This document shows, piece by piece, positions 50,226 to 63,560 of a stretch of DNA of 64,000 nucleotides; within the stretch, counting starts at the first letter, position 1, and each line of letters starts with the position of its first letter. Made by a program: the position numbers and the translations under genes. Origin of the DNA: Tyto alba. Lineage: Eukaryota > Chordata > Aves > Strigiformes > Tytonidae. The notes beneath the pieces were generated by a model that did not search any database, had not been told where the DNA came from, and worked only from the letters and a program-made list of their open reading frames with translations. Where the stretch lies: NCBI RefSeq assembly GCF_018691265.1, contig NW_024881278.1, positions 3,796,001 to 3,860,000 on the forward strand, read 5' to 3'.

Positions 50226-52640
50226 AAGATGACAAACACCATAGTGGAACATGTGCACAGGACCACAGCCTCCACAAAACAAGGGCTAACCACCGACCTG
50301 TCCTGAGTATCAGCTGGATTAGTGCACTTGAAGATGCAGACCAGAGACATTGATGTTAAAGAAAAGACAAACACAGAGACAAATGAAATGCAAACTGAAA
50401 AAAAAGGAGTTGAGGAAGGAGTAATCCTTGCTTTGCTGGTCATGTATCAGGAGAAAAAAAGTAGTGGACACACACTACAAAAGCAAAGATTTGTGCTGTA
50501 CCTCAGGAGAAGTTCTGGAGTTGTCCTAGGCAGAAACAAGCCTTTGCTGACTACTCTGCTCCTTTGGCTGAAGGCATTCAGACAGATGCATTATGCAATC
50601 TTTCTCCTAAAATACACCCCTTGAGTTTAAAGTTTATTTGGAAGATAAGTCTAGATGAGTCAAATTGCGCAGTTGATACTATAATCTCAGGCATTACCAA
50701 ATGACAAGTATTGTAGTGTTACATGAGGCTTTGAGGACAAAGACATCAAGACACTACAGAAAACTGGTCCAGAGCCTGCTCTCAATGTACCCCCCATAGG
50801 TCTGAAATGACTGCCTGTGAGCCTGATGCCGTGGAAGGGACAGGTAGCACAGACCTCAAGCTCCAGGCAAGAACAGGATCTAGCCACAGCCGTGAAGCTC
50901 AAGGCAGCAGACAGACTTTAACAGATGTCTCAAGAACTGTGAGACATCCCAAGAAGAGGAGGCAGGCCCTGTAAAATAGATGCATGCAAAGGCAGCCGGC
51001 AGAGCTGCAACTCTTACCCACTTGATCCTGGGAGCACTGCATACGTAACTGATGGAAGTATTTCAGAAAGTGGTAGAAATAACATTAATCAAGACTTACT
51101 GTTTAACTCAACTCAGTATCGTATTAGATGCCGCCATGTCCAGTGAGGCTGATAATTTTCCCTTCAGGCAGGAGAAAGGGAGCAGTGCGAGAGGTAAATA
51201 ACTAAAGCACTTCAGTTGCACAGCTCAATGCTCAGGCCTTAAGTAGCTCAAAAAAACGCCTCCATGGAAGCTTACATACGAGTGTGCAAACAGCCCTATT
51301 CTGGAAAGCATGTGCACATTAAAGCAAAGCCTGCCCATAAGTGGATAAAGCCAGATTTCTTCAGTAGCTTGTGGGATTGAGCCATTAAAGCATAATCCAC
51401 AAATATCAGTCTAGAAAGCAAGGCTAATTCAGTCTTATACATAGCATGCACTGCCATTTCTATAACAACAATTTTTAAATGTCTTTAATTGGCAGCTTAC
51501 ATTGCAATTTCTAAGCTATTCTATATATGCCAACAGAAAAGTCAGGAAATTTGTTGGATGCACTTCATGTTTATCAGAGTCCTCCTAAACTGCACACAAG
51601 GACCCGGCTCTTCTCACTCATAGTCTCCTCCTAGTCTTCTTCCTACCTTCAGCAGGGTAGTACTTTAGGGGCAGATCTATAGATGAAGCTTCTTCCCCTG
51701 AGGGCAGTGAAAAGGGATGATCCTGTGGGTGAGCAAGTTGGGGCTCAACAGACAGGGGCCCATTTCCTGCTTGACATCAGCCTAGCTTATGGGTGATATA
51801 GCAAAAGTTTTATATCTATTTTGAAGGGGGGCAGAATTTCCTTTTTGCTGTGCAGTAAGAAAAAAACTCCAGACATTACTTATTTTCAGAGTGCTACAGC
51901 AGAGGCAGAAGTGGGCACTGTGGGAGGGGAGGAGAGGAAGGGTGTTAAAGTACTCCTGCATATATTTTCTTCAAGAGGTTTGGAAAAAAAAAAAAAATGT
52001 TAGAAAGAAAACAGATGAAAACCAACTGAAGGAAGGATCAGTTTAGCATAGATGTTTCTGTGCAATATCCATAATTTCATAACCAGCATAGACAGTGACA
52101 AAGGTATGCCCATTCCCTCACACTGAAAAACTGTGATTGCACATTAACGGGGTCTCTCCCTGATTAGGCTGAGGTTACAGTACCGAAAGCTGGATCTCCC
52201 ACTGACTGCAAAGACTTCTGACTAGTAACTCAACAACTGGAATAAAACCAGCTAATTGTTAGGCTTGCAGGGCCTATTCTCCTATAACCACCTCAAGAAC
52301 AAAGAAAAATGAACAGGCTCGAAAAATAGAACAGATTAGAAAGTACACTATATATTCTATAACATGGGAAGCAAACTAGGTAAACCATTTGGTTCAATTA
52401 AGACAAGCCAATATGGGAGCAAATTCATTATTCAATTTGGATCCCAAACCACAGTTTTATTTGCTGATATTCTCATGCTCTTAGCTCCTGGGAACACGAA
52501 ATTAATCTCTCAGGTCTATATTCAATAAAAGCTCCATCCTGCTTTGGCAAGACATTTTTATTTAGTTTATTTGATGAGGGTTTTGGTAGAGGCAGAAGCA
52601 AAGCAGGGTACTTAAATTAATACCTTAATATTCTTTCCCT
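50226..52640. other. Non-coding, nothing recognised
   Basis: Unique sequence with A13 at 51984-51996 and A/G-rich stretches near 50340-50460. Short overlapping frames only. Confidence 0.6.
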
Positions 52641-52920
52641 ATGGCTGACGACCCCATTTCTGCCCAACCCGGGGCCATCAGTCCCTGCCCCGGGGATGCT
52701 GTAGGATGTCTTTCTCCAGCCCTGCTCAGCCTGGGGGCTGACACCCCAGACTGACCTTGGCCCATCTCCAGGAAGGTACTCGAGGCCCTTGGGCAGGGGC
52801 TTCCCCCAGCTGCCCCAGGGAGCCCCTGGCCCTTGCTGCACCCTGGCCCTTGCAGATTGTCATTTCTGAAGGACGCAGAGCTAGGAAGATCACAGCCAAA
52901 CCCGCCCGGCTTCCCCTCCA
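52641..52920. other. GC-rich pocket
   Basis: C-rich plus strand with repeats of CCCTGG, GCCCTTG and CCCCAG words and few CpGs for its GC content. Minus-strand frames (74 and 98 codons) reflect low stop density. It could be an old retroelement fragment. No family recognised. Confidence 0.4.
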
Positions 52921-53110
52921 CCCTCTTTATCGCATCTGAAACACCATTTCCACTATTTCACTACTACAAAAAAGGAAAACGTGGACTATAACTCCACATT
53001 TATGGAAGAACAGTGACAAGTAAAAAATACAAACTACAGAGAAACGCCCACAAAGCATAGAGCCTAACTCATTTCTGCACCCCAAAGCTTCATCTGAACT
53101 AAAGACTGGC

Positions 53111-53345
53111 CTTGGTGCAAAAGAAACCACTTTCCAGGCCCCCTCATGCATGTCACCATGCCCCATCTGGCTCCCTGCGTGGAGCACAGCAGCTGCTCCA
53201 GTGCCAGGATCAGGCATCCCAGCAAAGCCGAGGGCTGGGACCCAGCAGCACCCAGCAGCCGCCCCGCCAAACCCGCAGGTGGGTGCGCCAAACCTGCGTG
53301 AAATCCCTGCCCGAGCTGTGGGAAGAGACCTTGACTGTGGGGAGG
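53111..53345. other. GC-rich pocket
   Basis: GC-rich sequence with CAGCAGC-type words and CpGs near 53260-53320. Four overlapping frames on both strands (117 and 68 codons plus; 140 and 103 codons minus) coexist, so no coding frame can be preferred. Confidence 0.4.
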
Positions 53346-53393
53346 ACAACAGCTAGACAAAGATTTTCTTGTCAAATTCAGTTCCTCTCTAAA

Positions 53394-53416
53394 TTTGTTT
53401 GTTTGTTTGTTTGTTT
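53394..53416. repeat. (TTTG)5 microsatellite
   Basis: Five TTTG units plus TTT, perfect over 23 bp, in a T-rich context. Confidence 0.95.
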
Positions 53417-56400
53417 CAAAGAGAACGGAGAGCGTGGCAGATGGAGGTTAAAATTAAACGAATAGGTTTGTCACAAAAATCTTGCAGTTTTATATGACAC
53501 ACTACAAACCAATTATTCACATAGGTGAAAACATGGGATGACAACGACCAATTTTATTTGAATAAAAAAGAAATGATAAGAAAAATGAAGAACGGCAAGT
53601 CTGTTTTGTTTTGGTCTTTTAAATCAGAAGCTGTTTCATCTCTACCAGCTGAGATTACAACAAAGCTTCAGTGATGACTTCAGTATCACCACCGACCTGT
53701 GAGAATCATATCCCAGACAGTAGGATTTTAGTTATTAAATGGAGTATTAACTTTTACAGATTACCAGTAGGCAGCCGAGAAGCCATACAAAATAATAATT
53801 TAGAAGAAATTCTAGTGTTTCCTAACAGTCAACAGAAAAATATTGGCCCTACAGTGACCATAAAATAACCATCAGCTACCATGCACCAAAATCAGGACTG
53901 GAGGCCATCTACAAAAAGAAATGAGTGAAGCTGGCTGACCCACTGGACAGACATTTATTTACATAAAATAGAAAATCAAGTTATAAAAAAGGCAGGTCCT
54001 GCATGTCCCAACTGTTGAATCTGCAACAGCCCTCTGTATAAATACTTTCCCCTTATCTCAGGAGCTCCGTTGGCACTGCGTTATTCACTCCCTGACGCCC
54101 CATCCCAGAGAGCCAGCCAACGTTTAGGGGGACGGCAGGGCAGAGGGGACAGGGCAGAGAATGGGCAGCTGAGGAAAGAGAGAGACATGGCATGGGAGTG
54201 CAAAGGGGCACGTCCTCTGATTCTCCCTAAATGTCATCACCTCCTGCCAGGGCCTCTGATGAAATCTTCTAAAAACCAACACAGCTATAGCAGTGCTGGC
54301 GTGGAGGCTCATCTTCAAGAGGATGATGGAGGAGTGGTGCAGATGCACCATTGCACGTGAGGCAGGGGGAATAAAACCCAGCAGCTCCTGTGAAATGTTC
54401 CTATACCTTTGCAGTGAGCGCCATATAACGTACACAGAGAAGAGCCGGGTCTATTCATAGCAGCTTCTTGCTGCGCCATGTCTAATTTGGAGCATCCTTG
54501 CCTTGGCTCACAGTCCAAGCCCTGTATATGTCTGTGGAGCACGGAATATTTACAGCTCTTTGTAATTACTTAATAGAGATGAGATGGACCTTTCTGAGGA
54601 GAAGGCTGCTGTGACTGAGCAGTTTTTAAATACAGAGAAATACACGCAAAGGATTTTCTTGCAGCTATTCGACACCATATTCAAACAGTAAGTATGAGAA
54701 ATGCTGTTTAAACAGTGGAAGTGAATCACTTTCAGTCAGCTGTTGATAAATTGATATAACATCAACTTTATATTAATAATATTAAAAAATAATGACCACT
54801 AGACTGATGGGCCGTGAATAGGTGATTACCAAGGATTGCAAGAATATGTTTCAGTGATGAACTGTAGATTAACAGAGGAAAAAAGTTAACAAGCACAAAG
54901 AAGGATAAAATTGCTTATGAAGATAAATGATGGCTTCCTATCCAATGGAAAAATACAATGTTGCAAGAAATACAGGATACTTAGGATAAATATTACAAAT
55001 ATATACGTGATAATTGGCCTCTACTCTCAAACAGATACCCAGACCTGACGCTGCTGTAATCCTTGCTTATACAGCCACAGTGAAAAGCTCACCACGTCAG
55101 CCCCTGTTTAAACCACACTCTTTCTATGCATCTAGGAGGCACAGCAAAATTTTCTTCTGTCACCTTGGAGACCTCCCTGTTCCTCCCTTAACCTGCACCA
55201 TCTCAGTCGTGCTCTCCTCTGCATTACTCCCGGGTGGAGCAAATAGAACAGAACCACCATGCCATCTCTGAAGCTTTCTGTCAGCACAGTGTTCCCCCCT
55301 GCCATGTTCAGCTGCTGTAAACCATCACGTAAGCCTGGTAAAAAAAAAAAAATAAATCTCCATATTAGCTGAGAACCCAGCTTTCCTCCTCCCCTTCAGA
55401 CAGTCTGTCCAAGACCGAGGTACTTGGCTTCAGATATTGACAATTGAAAAGTGACTTCAAATAAGCAACTAGCTTGGGGGGAAAAATACCTAAGGATTTT
55501 GTTGCCAGTTTTAGAAGAGTGAGCTGACTGTAAAGGCATTGCCTCAGAACAAAATAATTGCTAGGGAGAAAGTGGGAGGATAAATGTGAGACTCCAGCAA
55601 TGTGGATGACAAACAAGGTAACAGGGCAGGCTTTTAAGACTTCAACTATGAAATTAAAAAACAGTAGCCTAATCAAGTGGAAAAAGGATGGAAGTAAACC
55701 AGCGGAATACTGGGCATAAGGGTTTGGAGAGATGATCTGGGTAAGGGAGCTGTGGCTGCAGAATGGGTGCTACCTTGGTCAAGCAGGGGATCAGGCATTG
55801 CATGGCACTTCAAATCAGAAGCTGATACTGTCACGTAAGCACGGAATTTCTGCACTTCTTATGGCTCTATTGTGCCCTTAGCCTGTGTAATTATCAAATG
55901 TGAAATAAAAGAGATTGAAGTGTATGAAACACTTACGCATTCACACATACACATTTGTAATTTCTCCTATGGTTATAAAATGTCTCAGAGATTCAAAACC
56001 AAATCTTCATGAAGCATTTTAAAATTCACAAAACATAGGCTCCTTTCATCACGTGAAGTGCCTCAGGACAGAAAAAAATGCAGGAAAAAGAGCTTGAGGT
56101 AAATATTTTTAAAGTATGAAACATGCCAGAAATGGGGAAATGTCTTAATCTCCAGTGGTGGAAATACACCAAGTGAAACACTTTGATATTAAAACAACTA
56201 ATGTTTTTAGGACAGAACAAGCTTCCCAGTAGTATATTAACACAAAATTATGTGCTTTGAAATGGGAAATGATTACAAATATACAAAATAAAACCAAAGA
56301 ATAGGAAATCTTTTTTTATAGGTAAAATCAAATTAGGAGTAATTTTTATTGCACCTGGAGGGAAAACTGTATTAACATCCATTAAAATCTATAGTAAACT

Positions 56401-56508
56401 GATTACTAATGATTGCCATAGTTTAAATATACATTTTGCTGATTTCTGAAAAGTACATATCAAAAATTAATCCAAAATGCCCTTGGAGAGCCTGGGCACA
56501 ATGCCTTA
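53417..56508. other. Non-coding, nothing firm
   Basis: Unique sequence with A13 at 55340-55352. A palindromic E-box TCACGTGA lies at 56049-56056. Frames of up to 103 codons overlap on both strands around 54070-54435. Confidence 0.55.
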
Positions 56509-56708
56509 GGGATGGATGGATGGATGGATGGATGGATGGATGGATGGATGGATGGATGGATGGATGGATGGATGGATGGATGGATGGATGGATGGAGGGA
56601 GGGAGGGAGGGAAGGATGGAGGGAGGGATGGATGGGTGGGTGGGTGGGTGGGTGGGTGGATGGATGGATGGATGGATGGATGGATGGATGGATGGATGGA
56701 TGGATGGA
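56509..56708. repeat. Compound (GGAT)/(GGGA)/(GGGT) microsatellite with G-quadruplex motifs
   Basis: The order is (GGAT)n at 56510-56596, (GGGA)4 at 56597-56612, a mixed junction, (GGGT)6 at 56634-56657 and (GGAT)n at 56658-56708. Four GGG runs with single-A loops (56597-56611) and six GGG runs with single-T loops (56634-56656) both satisfy the G-quadruplex rule, and G3T repeats form very stable parallel quadruplexes in vitro. Apparent MDGW and IHPS repeat proteins on either strand are translations of the array. Confidence 0.98.
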
Positions 56709-59659
56709 GTGCTACACCCGTAGCCTGCTGATGTGGTTGCTGGTGTGTAGCAGCCACGGTGGAGGAGTAACTCGCGCATCCACAAAGACCCCTACCGCCT
56801 GAAGCGGCCTGGCTGTGACGCAGTCTAGAGGAGACCCATGCCTCTGTCTCATGCCCTTCATTGCAATAACTGAGCACTTGCAGAATTTCCTTAAACAAAA
56901 GGGGCGGTGTGTGTCTGGCAGAGACACGCAGGCAGTATGAAGCACAAACCCCTTGCAGGCTACAGAAAGTGAGGAGGCTGTGGCACCAGGTGCCCTAAGG
57001 CTGACCAGCTTCACCCAACCTCCCCTGGAGCCGAGCACCACAACCTAGCCCCAACATGTCACCTGAGGTAGCAAATACATCCTTTAGCATGTGACTTGAC
57101 TTATGCTATGTCAAGCATCAGAGATAAGAAACTGTGGAGATTTGCAAATACAGGACAAACCCTGTTAATATTCTTTATTGATTAAACTGTGTCTCAGTAA
57201 GGAGAGAAATGGCTTAAATAAACCAGGCATCTCGGGGGGTGTGGGAGATCTGGTAAGGCAAGGCGTGCAGTCTACGTATTGTTTATTGCATAAGCCTTGC
57301 ACTGACCCATATTCTTTATCAAAATAATATCCTCCTGTTAAAGCTGTCAGAGCTTTGCCCACAAAAAAGTCCACTAAGCTACAAGATAAATCCTTTAGTA
57401 TGAAAATTTTCATTTGACCTCACTGTTACTTTTGTGTGCAGAAATAACATGGAACAACTTCCCAAGGCATACTTAAAAGCAAAAATATATTTTTCCATAC
57501 AGTTGTAGATGGACTTCACATAAAACGCCACCTTGTATGCTTTCATCACATTTAAGCAGTTGCATTAGACTGTTTAAACGCAGGTTACGGATCAGTGCAG
57601 CCAAACAATATGAGACAGAAATTTTCAATGTCACAATTAATATTTAATCAATTTGTGGTGCCTTGTTCTCCAGCAGCCACTTAAAATGCAGGGAACAGGT
57701 ACAGTCTTAAACTGCTGAAAGAATAATTACCACTCTGACTGGGTCCTGAACATAATGCCACTCTACTGTATTTTTCTGACAAATATATATAGACACTTTC
57801 ACAGATTCAGTGACATTTTCTTTTCTTTTATTAAATACTCTGTGTGGGCAAGAAAAGAAAAAAGGTTGCCGTATAATTTATGATATCATTTCATATCAAT
57901 ACTAAAATACAAATGAAGGAATTTTAAAAGAAAGTTGCAATGTTTCTTCCAATAAGTTCCCCTTTTGTGTAACCCATAAGACATATTTTTTATATTCACA
58001 AGACAAATGAATGGTTTTCCTTTCTGAAAGAAAACGGGGAACTCAAAGCACTGACAACTAGAAGATCGAGAAACAGAAATGAAGCATTTTAAAATTAAGG
58101 TATTAAATAGTTAAAGGCTGAAATTAAAAGACCCCTCACTACAACAGAAGGAGAAGTCTGAGGTAGGACATATAGAAGAGATGGTAGGTAAGTAAAGATC
58201 TGAAGACATGTACATGCTTTACCATATGCCTAAGAATACAAGAGACAAGCTAACAATTTATAAACGTGACTAAAAAATCACTATGTTTATGTAGCAAACC
58301 ATGCAGCAGCCATGTCTTGGGTACTGCTGAAGTTCCAGATATTCTGTAAAGGTGTGACCAGGAAAGATAAAAACAAGAGGAACAGAGACAATGGCCACAA
58401 ATAAGCTTTTATGACTGGTGAGGCAGTCACAGGCTAGAATTCTCCAGCTTGGAAGTGAAATGGCTGTTAGGCAAGTGGTCAATAAAATCACAGAACAGCA
58501 CAGAGAAGACAAGTGGGTGACAATTATTCCCACAACAAAAGATACAGAGAAAACAACTTAATCCTATAGAGTGCAGCACACATTTTTTAAGTCGTGCTGT
58601 TGCAGTGAGATGGGCTGAATCGACTTAACACGTCTCAACCCGACTGCTACAGCTGTGGTGCCCGCAAATTCTTTATTCTAGACCCTTGCCTGTCTCCTCC
58701 TCACTGGAATGGGAGATGGGCCATCAGCAGGAAATGGTAGCCCGAGTCCTTAAACCGTGACAGCAGTCAGCTGCATTCGGAGGGCACTTCCATACTTACT
58801 GCAACAGGCAATATATGGCTAATACAGTATTTAAATGGGCGTGTTCTCTCCGTACAGGCATATTTAGATACAATGCCAAGACAGGGTGTAGATGCCCAGT
58901 TACACAATCTCACCCACAGGCTAGTTCTCTCTGTGCATTTCACAGGACACAAACCCATAGTTTGATATTCATTAGAGGCTCTCAGTTTTACATTAGATAA
59001 CACAGATTTAAACTGACTTAGCACTAGAGTCCTAAGAGCAAGCGTGGTACTGATATTGGGTGTTCCCATCTGAATTTGGTTTAAAATTTGTGGGTTTCAC
59101 ACACCGATAAAACTATCAGGTAGTTGTTTACTACTATTTGCAATTGGTGGTGAGCTTGGGACAAGTGTTAATGCAAGAAGCAAAGGACTTAGAAACATAG
59201 ATACCAACCAACAAATCAGAAGAATGGCATTAACTACATATTTTATTCTAATATTTCAACCACTGCTAATCTTTAGAGAATTCATTTTCAATCATGTCTC
59301 ACCAACTTGTCCTGGGCATCTTTTAAGCTAAGAATATGATCATTTATACTATCCATCAGCTAAAAAAAACACTGTGGAAAATTGTTTGTGTCACATGTAT
59401 TAGGCAACTAATTTGCATACATACCCAGGCATCGATTTACATACATTTTCAAAAGACTGAAAAACTACCGATTTCACAGATTTTGTAAGGTTTTGTACAT
59501 ACTGAATCTATTAGTTAATATGCCTAGTTAGCCAATTTATGAATGTATATGCCTGAAAGGCAAGAACAGACATACTAGTAGATTTATTAGTATAAGAATG
59601 CCTAAAGTTGATTTGTTCAGCATTGATTAGAGAGAACCGTATGTATTTTCTGGGAGATT
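56709..59659. other. Non-coding, nothing firm
   Basis: Unique sequence, AT-rich after 57060. The block 57575-57740 contains clustered ATTA cores (57634-57653) of enhancer-like type. No gene recognised. Confidence 0.55.
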
Positions 59660-59674
59660 AAAAAAAAAAAAAAA
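59660..59674. repeat. A15 homopolymer
   Basis: Fifteen uninterrupted A followed by ttaattta. No element body recognised upstream. Confidence 0.95.
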
Positions 59675-61198
59675 TTAATTTAAGTACTCAGAATTTACCC
59701 TGTTCTCAGAATTATGTTGCCAAATAACTAACTTTAACAGGATGCTATGACAAAAACATTTAGCAAAGGAGCAGAAGAGATCCTGAATGCAAGAGATGCA
59801 GTGCACTTTGCAGACGTCTTCTCCAGGGAAAATGACATCATGTCTTGCCTGCTCTGTCAGACATTCTCATACGCTGGACAATTCAGACAAAATGGATTAT
59901 ATGTTGTCATTTTCCATTCAGAAGTTGCTGCTACTTTGCTGGATGACTGCGTGCTATCCATTAACGCTCTCCATCTGCCTCAAACGTCTCAGCTGGCATG
60001 CTAATGATGCTTATCAAAATAATACCAAGATGGGATTGTCAGATACAACTTATACTTGCACTGGCTCTATAATGACCTGATTTATAATCCATTTGCCTGA
60101 CCACAAAGCTAATATTCAGGTTGTTGATGCAAGCTAGCATTGCACATGAAGACAAGATCCAGACCTTATGGACTATTCTCTCTCCTTTGCAGTCCAACCA
60201 CAGTCAGAACATCAGATCAGAAGACTTTCTAAGCTTCAACAATGCAAAGCCTTCAAGAAATTTTCCCCCAGCAAATAAAATTGCATGAACACTGGAAATA
60301 AATTAGGTAACTTCTTCCAAAAAACCCAGACAAAAATTCTGACCAGTGTAAGGAAGGAAAGGAGGAGGATAATCTATCTTTCCTATGGGGGGTCTCACCT
60401 CACTTTAGAATGGAGAGAGACAATATTCATACAGTTGCTGATACCTTGCTCTTACCTGGCACAGAAGTGTGAACGTTTAGTATCATTCTGTTCCGGTAAC
60501 CATCTTCTCCTCCATCTTTGTAATCAGCCTAGAGCTCATGCATGCTTTGGGCTACGTACCTGCGACGCTCTATGCCTGATAGGCAGGCATCAGAGCCAGG
60601 AAGGAAAGCTGCCCATGCTGTATTTCTTTGGAACAGGCTTCTTCTGTTTCCAATTTCTAGTAATTTCTAATAAGTCATAGGCTCTTTAGCTCCTTGTGTG
60701 AATGATCTGTATTAACTACAGTTTGAAACATGCGTATAAGGTGAAGCAATCAACCTTAGAAGCTTTTAAAACAAAGAAACAGATTCCCACCTGCATCCTA
60801 AATCTGAAGTTTAACTGAATTAATACAAGAAGGCTTCAAGATAAGGTTAGCACTGTCAGTTCATCAACTACTGCACACTGTGATAGCCTGGGCGGTTGTC
60901 TGTTAGGATAAAATACAGTTATTAAGTAGGTCAGAATGAGTTGGAACAAGCGGTAATGGTTAGAAAGTCAGGAGTCACACTCAGTTGTCACTGATCGTAC
61001 TCAGAAGTGACAATAACCCTCTCCTTTCATATCCCACCAGCACGATTCCTCGTATTACTTCTATAGAGCTGCAATGCTGAGAAAGCATTAGCTTCTTTAT
61101 CTCATCCATATGAGAAGTCCAGCATTGAGATGTGTGCATTTGCTCTTGCTTTTTTCTACTTCTTGATGGAGGGATGCAATTCACTGCTGTGGGGGGAA
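59675..61198. other. Non-coding, nothing recognised
   Basis: Unique sequence. Plus-strand frames at 59747-60004, 59787-60080 and 60285-60680 (85, 97 and 131 codons) have no recognisable domains, and the first two overlap in different frames. Confidence 0.55.
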
Positions 61199-61320
61199 AC
61201 AAAAAGAAACAATACAAAACAAAACAAAACAAAACCAAAACAAACAAACAAACAAAAAAAGCAAAACACCAACCAACCAAAAAACAAAACAAAACAAAAA
61301 AAAAAAACAGAGAAAACCAA
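61199..61320. repeat. A/C-rich low-complexity tract with (AAAC)n and (AAAAC)n
   Basis: About 120 bp almost free of G and T on the plus strand, built from AAAC, AAAAC and ACCA words and ending in A12. The minus-strand F/L/C/V-rich frames (61181-61414 and 60981-61292) are translations of this tract. Confidence 0.95.
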
Positions 61321-63410
61321 ACCGGACAACCCCCAAATTAACCTGTAATGAAACCAGTGTACCTTTGCCCACTTGTAGAAACCCTTCTATCTTCACAGGG
61401 CAATTGAAATACAATTTAGATGCCCCTGAAAGAACAGCAAGCCTGTCAGCTCTAATGCATTATGCAAGAAGCCAGACTTCACCTAATGCAATAACAGCAT
61501 CCTGAACAGTACCAAATCTCCCTGTCTCCATCTCTCTACTATCTCACTGCTCGGTTTTTCCACTTAAAATAGGCCTCTCTATTGTTTCTTCTTTTTAAAG
61601 ATGTTTGATATGACTGTGCAAGTGGGGTAATAAAAGAAACCCATGATCATTTCATATTTATACAGATTACAAATTACCACAGATCTAGGGCATTTCTGGG
61701 AACACCACTGCATAATCTGGAGGGTATATAACTTCAAGCATTGTAAGATCTAAAAAGCTAAATAAAGGTCAGCCTCAGGAGTCTGTATCACTTTCAACGT
61801 TAAAACTCAACTTTTCTCACTCCTTAAAGCTTCCTCAAACAATGTTTAAGAAAGGAAACAGCAGCACTAAGTAAACATTTAATCCTCTGAAGAAGAGAGT
61901 AAAAATTCATCTTTTTACTCTGCATAAATAAGAACTACAGTTTGGTATAGTTGGTATTGGAGTAGATGTGAACACGTAAACCTCCACAGGGGGTTTGTGA
62001 ACAAGAAGGAGCCACAGCACACACACTTTAACGTGAGAGGAGAGCAACTGCATAGATATTTACTACTTAAAGCCCCCAGACAATCTGAGACTACATCAGA
62101 CAAAAGTCAGTAGACAATGGCTTCCAATTTGTACGACCAACTTCAGACTCCTCAAAGACTCATAAACCTGGGTAAATTGGACTTGTTTGGCTCTTCCGAA
62201 CCGGGCAACCTCAGTACATCAAACCCAGTGGTGACTTGCCCATCTCCAGAATCGCTGGCCCTTGGTTAGTCATGACACGAGACATCCCGAGGCCCACACC
62301 AGTCACCAGCAGCTGTCAGACTGGGGAGCCCACCCACTACCCACTCAGGCACCACCATGCAGTACAGGAGGATGATCTTCCAGCTCTAACACACACCCGG
62401 TCCTTGACACTGCAAGCTTATAAATACAGGGTTGCGAGTTGTATTTTGATCCATTAATTTCTATGAGGAGAGATTACAGGTACACAACAAAATCATCCCA
62501 TCTACCAACATTTTTAAATGGAAAACGTGTTTTAAGTCAGCTAAATAAGTTAGTTCCAGGGAAGATTTTGGAAAATGGCTAGGGAAAACTACACTTATCC
62601 TGCAAAAACGTGGAAGCGATACTTCCCAACTGAAAAGATTTGGCAGGTATAAAGCATTTATATATCTCATAGCAAAATGCAGAATGTTTTTCTTAAAATA
62701 TTTTAAGGAGAAATAAAATACGTATTTCGAATACCCTTTTCTGAACATGTGTTATAGTCCAGATTACACAACGCTGCTTCTATTAAAAACAAAGCCTAGT
62801 CTAAAAAAAAACCCAACCACGTTCATGGTGTTTTGAAATAAGAAATAGATGACTAGGAGCATTTTCTTCATTAAGTAACAAATTGCTTCTCAGAGATGGT
62901 TATTTTAAGACAGAGCACAAGTGGACGATCCTCAGCTGGTGTAAATTATCACTGTTGCAGGGAGCTCTATTTTTAACAGATGAAGATTTGCCCCTAAGCA
63001 TCTGTCAGTGAAGCAGGCCAGGGAACCACAGGCATGTATATGGAAAGGCATTGATTCTAAATAATGACAGGAGACTTACAACACTTTGGACAATTACCGG
63101 GACAGGGGGATACACAAAGGATGAGGAAAGTCACAGTAAGGAAAGGAGCAGGAAAGCAGCACAGCAATACTGATAACTCTATAGGTATGGCAACAGTGCA
63201 CTGAAATCTGTGTTACAACCCTCCCTTCTAAACCCTGTGCCGCAGATCCCGTATAGTAATTGTGCTCAAGCATCTGAGCTGAGTCAGCACCTCTGGTTCC
63301 TCCCTATAGCAGTCAGTGACAGCTGGTGATCGCGCTGCTGAAATCAAAACAATGGTTATTCTGAACAGTGGGATAAAACATTTAGAGGCAAAGATTTTAA
63401 GATAGTCATT
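61321..63410. other. Non-coding, nothing recognised
   Basis: Unique AT-leaning sequence with short overlapping frames (up to 95 codons). No motif or repeat that I can support. Confidence 0.6.
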
Positions 63411-63560
63411 TTCATGCGCATCTTGGCTCAACGCGTCTAGCCAGCGTATCTGAGACTGCCTCCTCGACGTCGGGAGGACGCGCCCCCCCGCGCCGCACGC
63501 CGTGCTCGGCTGGCCTCTGCCTGTGTGGCACCAGGCGTTGGGCAACCCGGCTCAAGGCTG
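63411..63560. promoter_or_regulatory. CpG-dense pocket
   Basis: I count 16 CpGs between 63421 and 63560, the highest density in the window, including ACGCGT, TCGACGTCGG and a CGCG-rich core. Just upstream, ATGCGCAT at 63413-63420 is a palindrome resembling an NRF1 half-site. It could be the edge of a CpG-island promoter or a young GC-rich repeat. A 115-codon minus-strand frame (63437-63784) ends in an R- and A-rich tail that reflects the CpG composition. No TATA box or splice donor assigned. Confidence 0.4.

Noticed and set aside
56423..56898. Proteins of MDGW or IHPS repeats on both strands
   Set aside because: They are translations of the GGAT compound microsatellite. All frames on both strands are open because the repeat has no stop.
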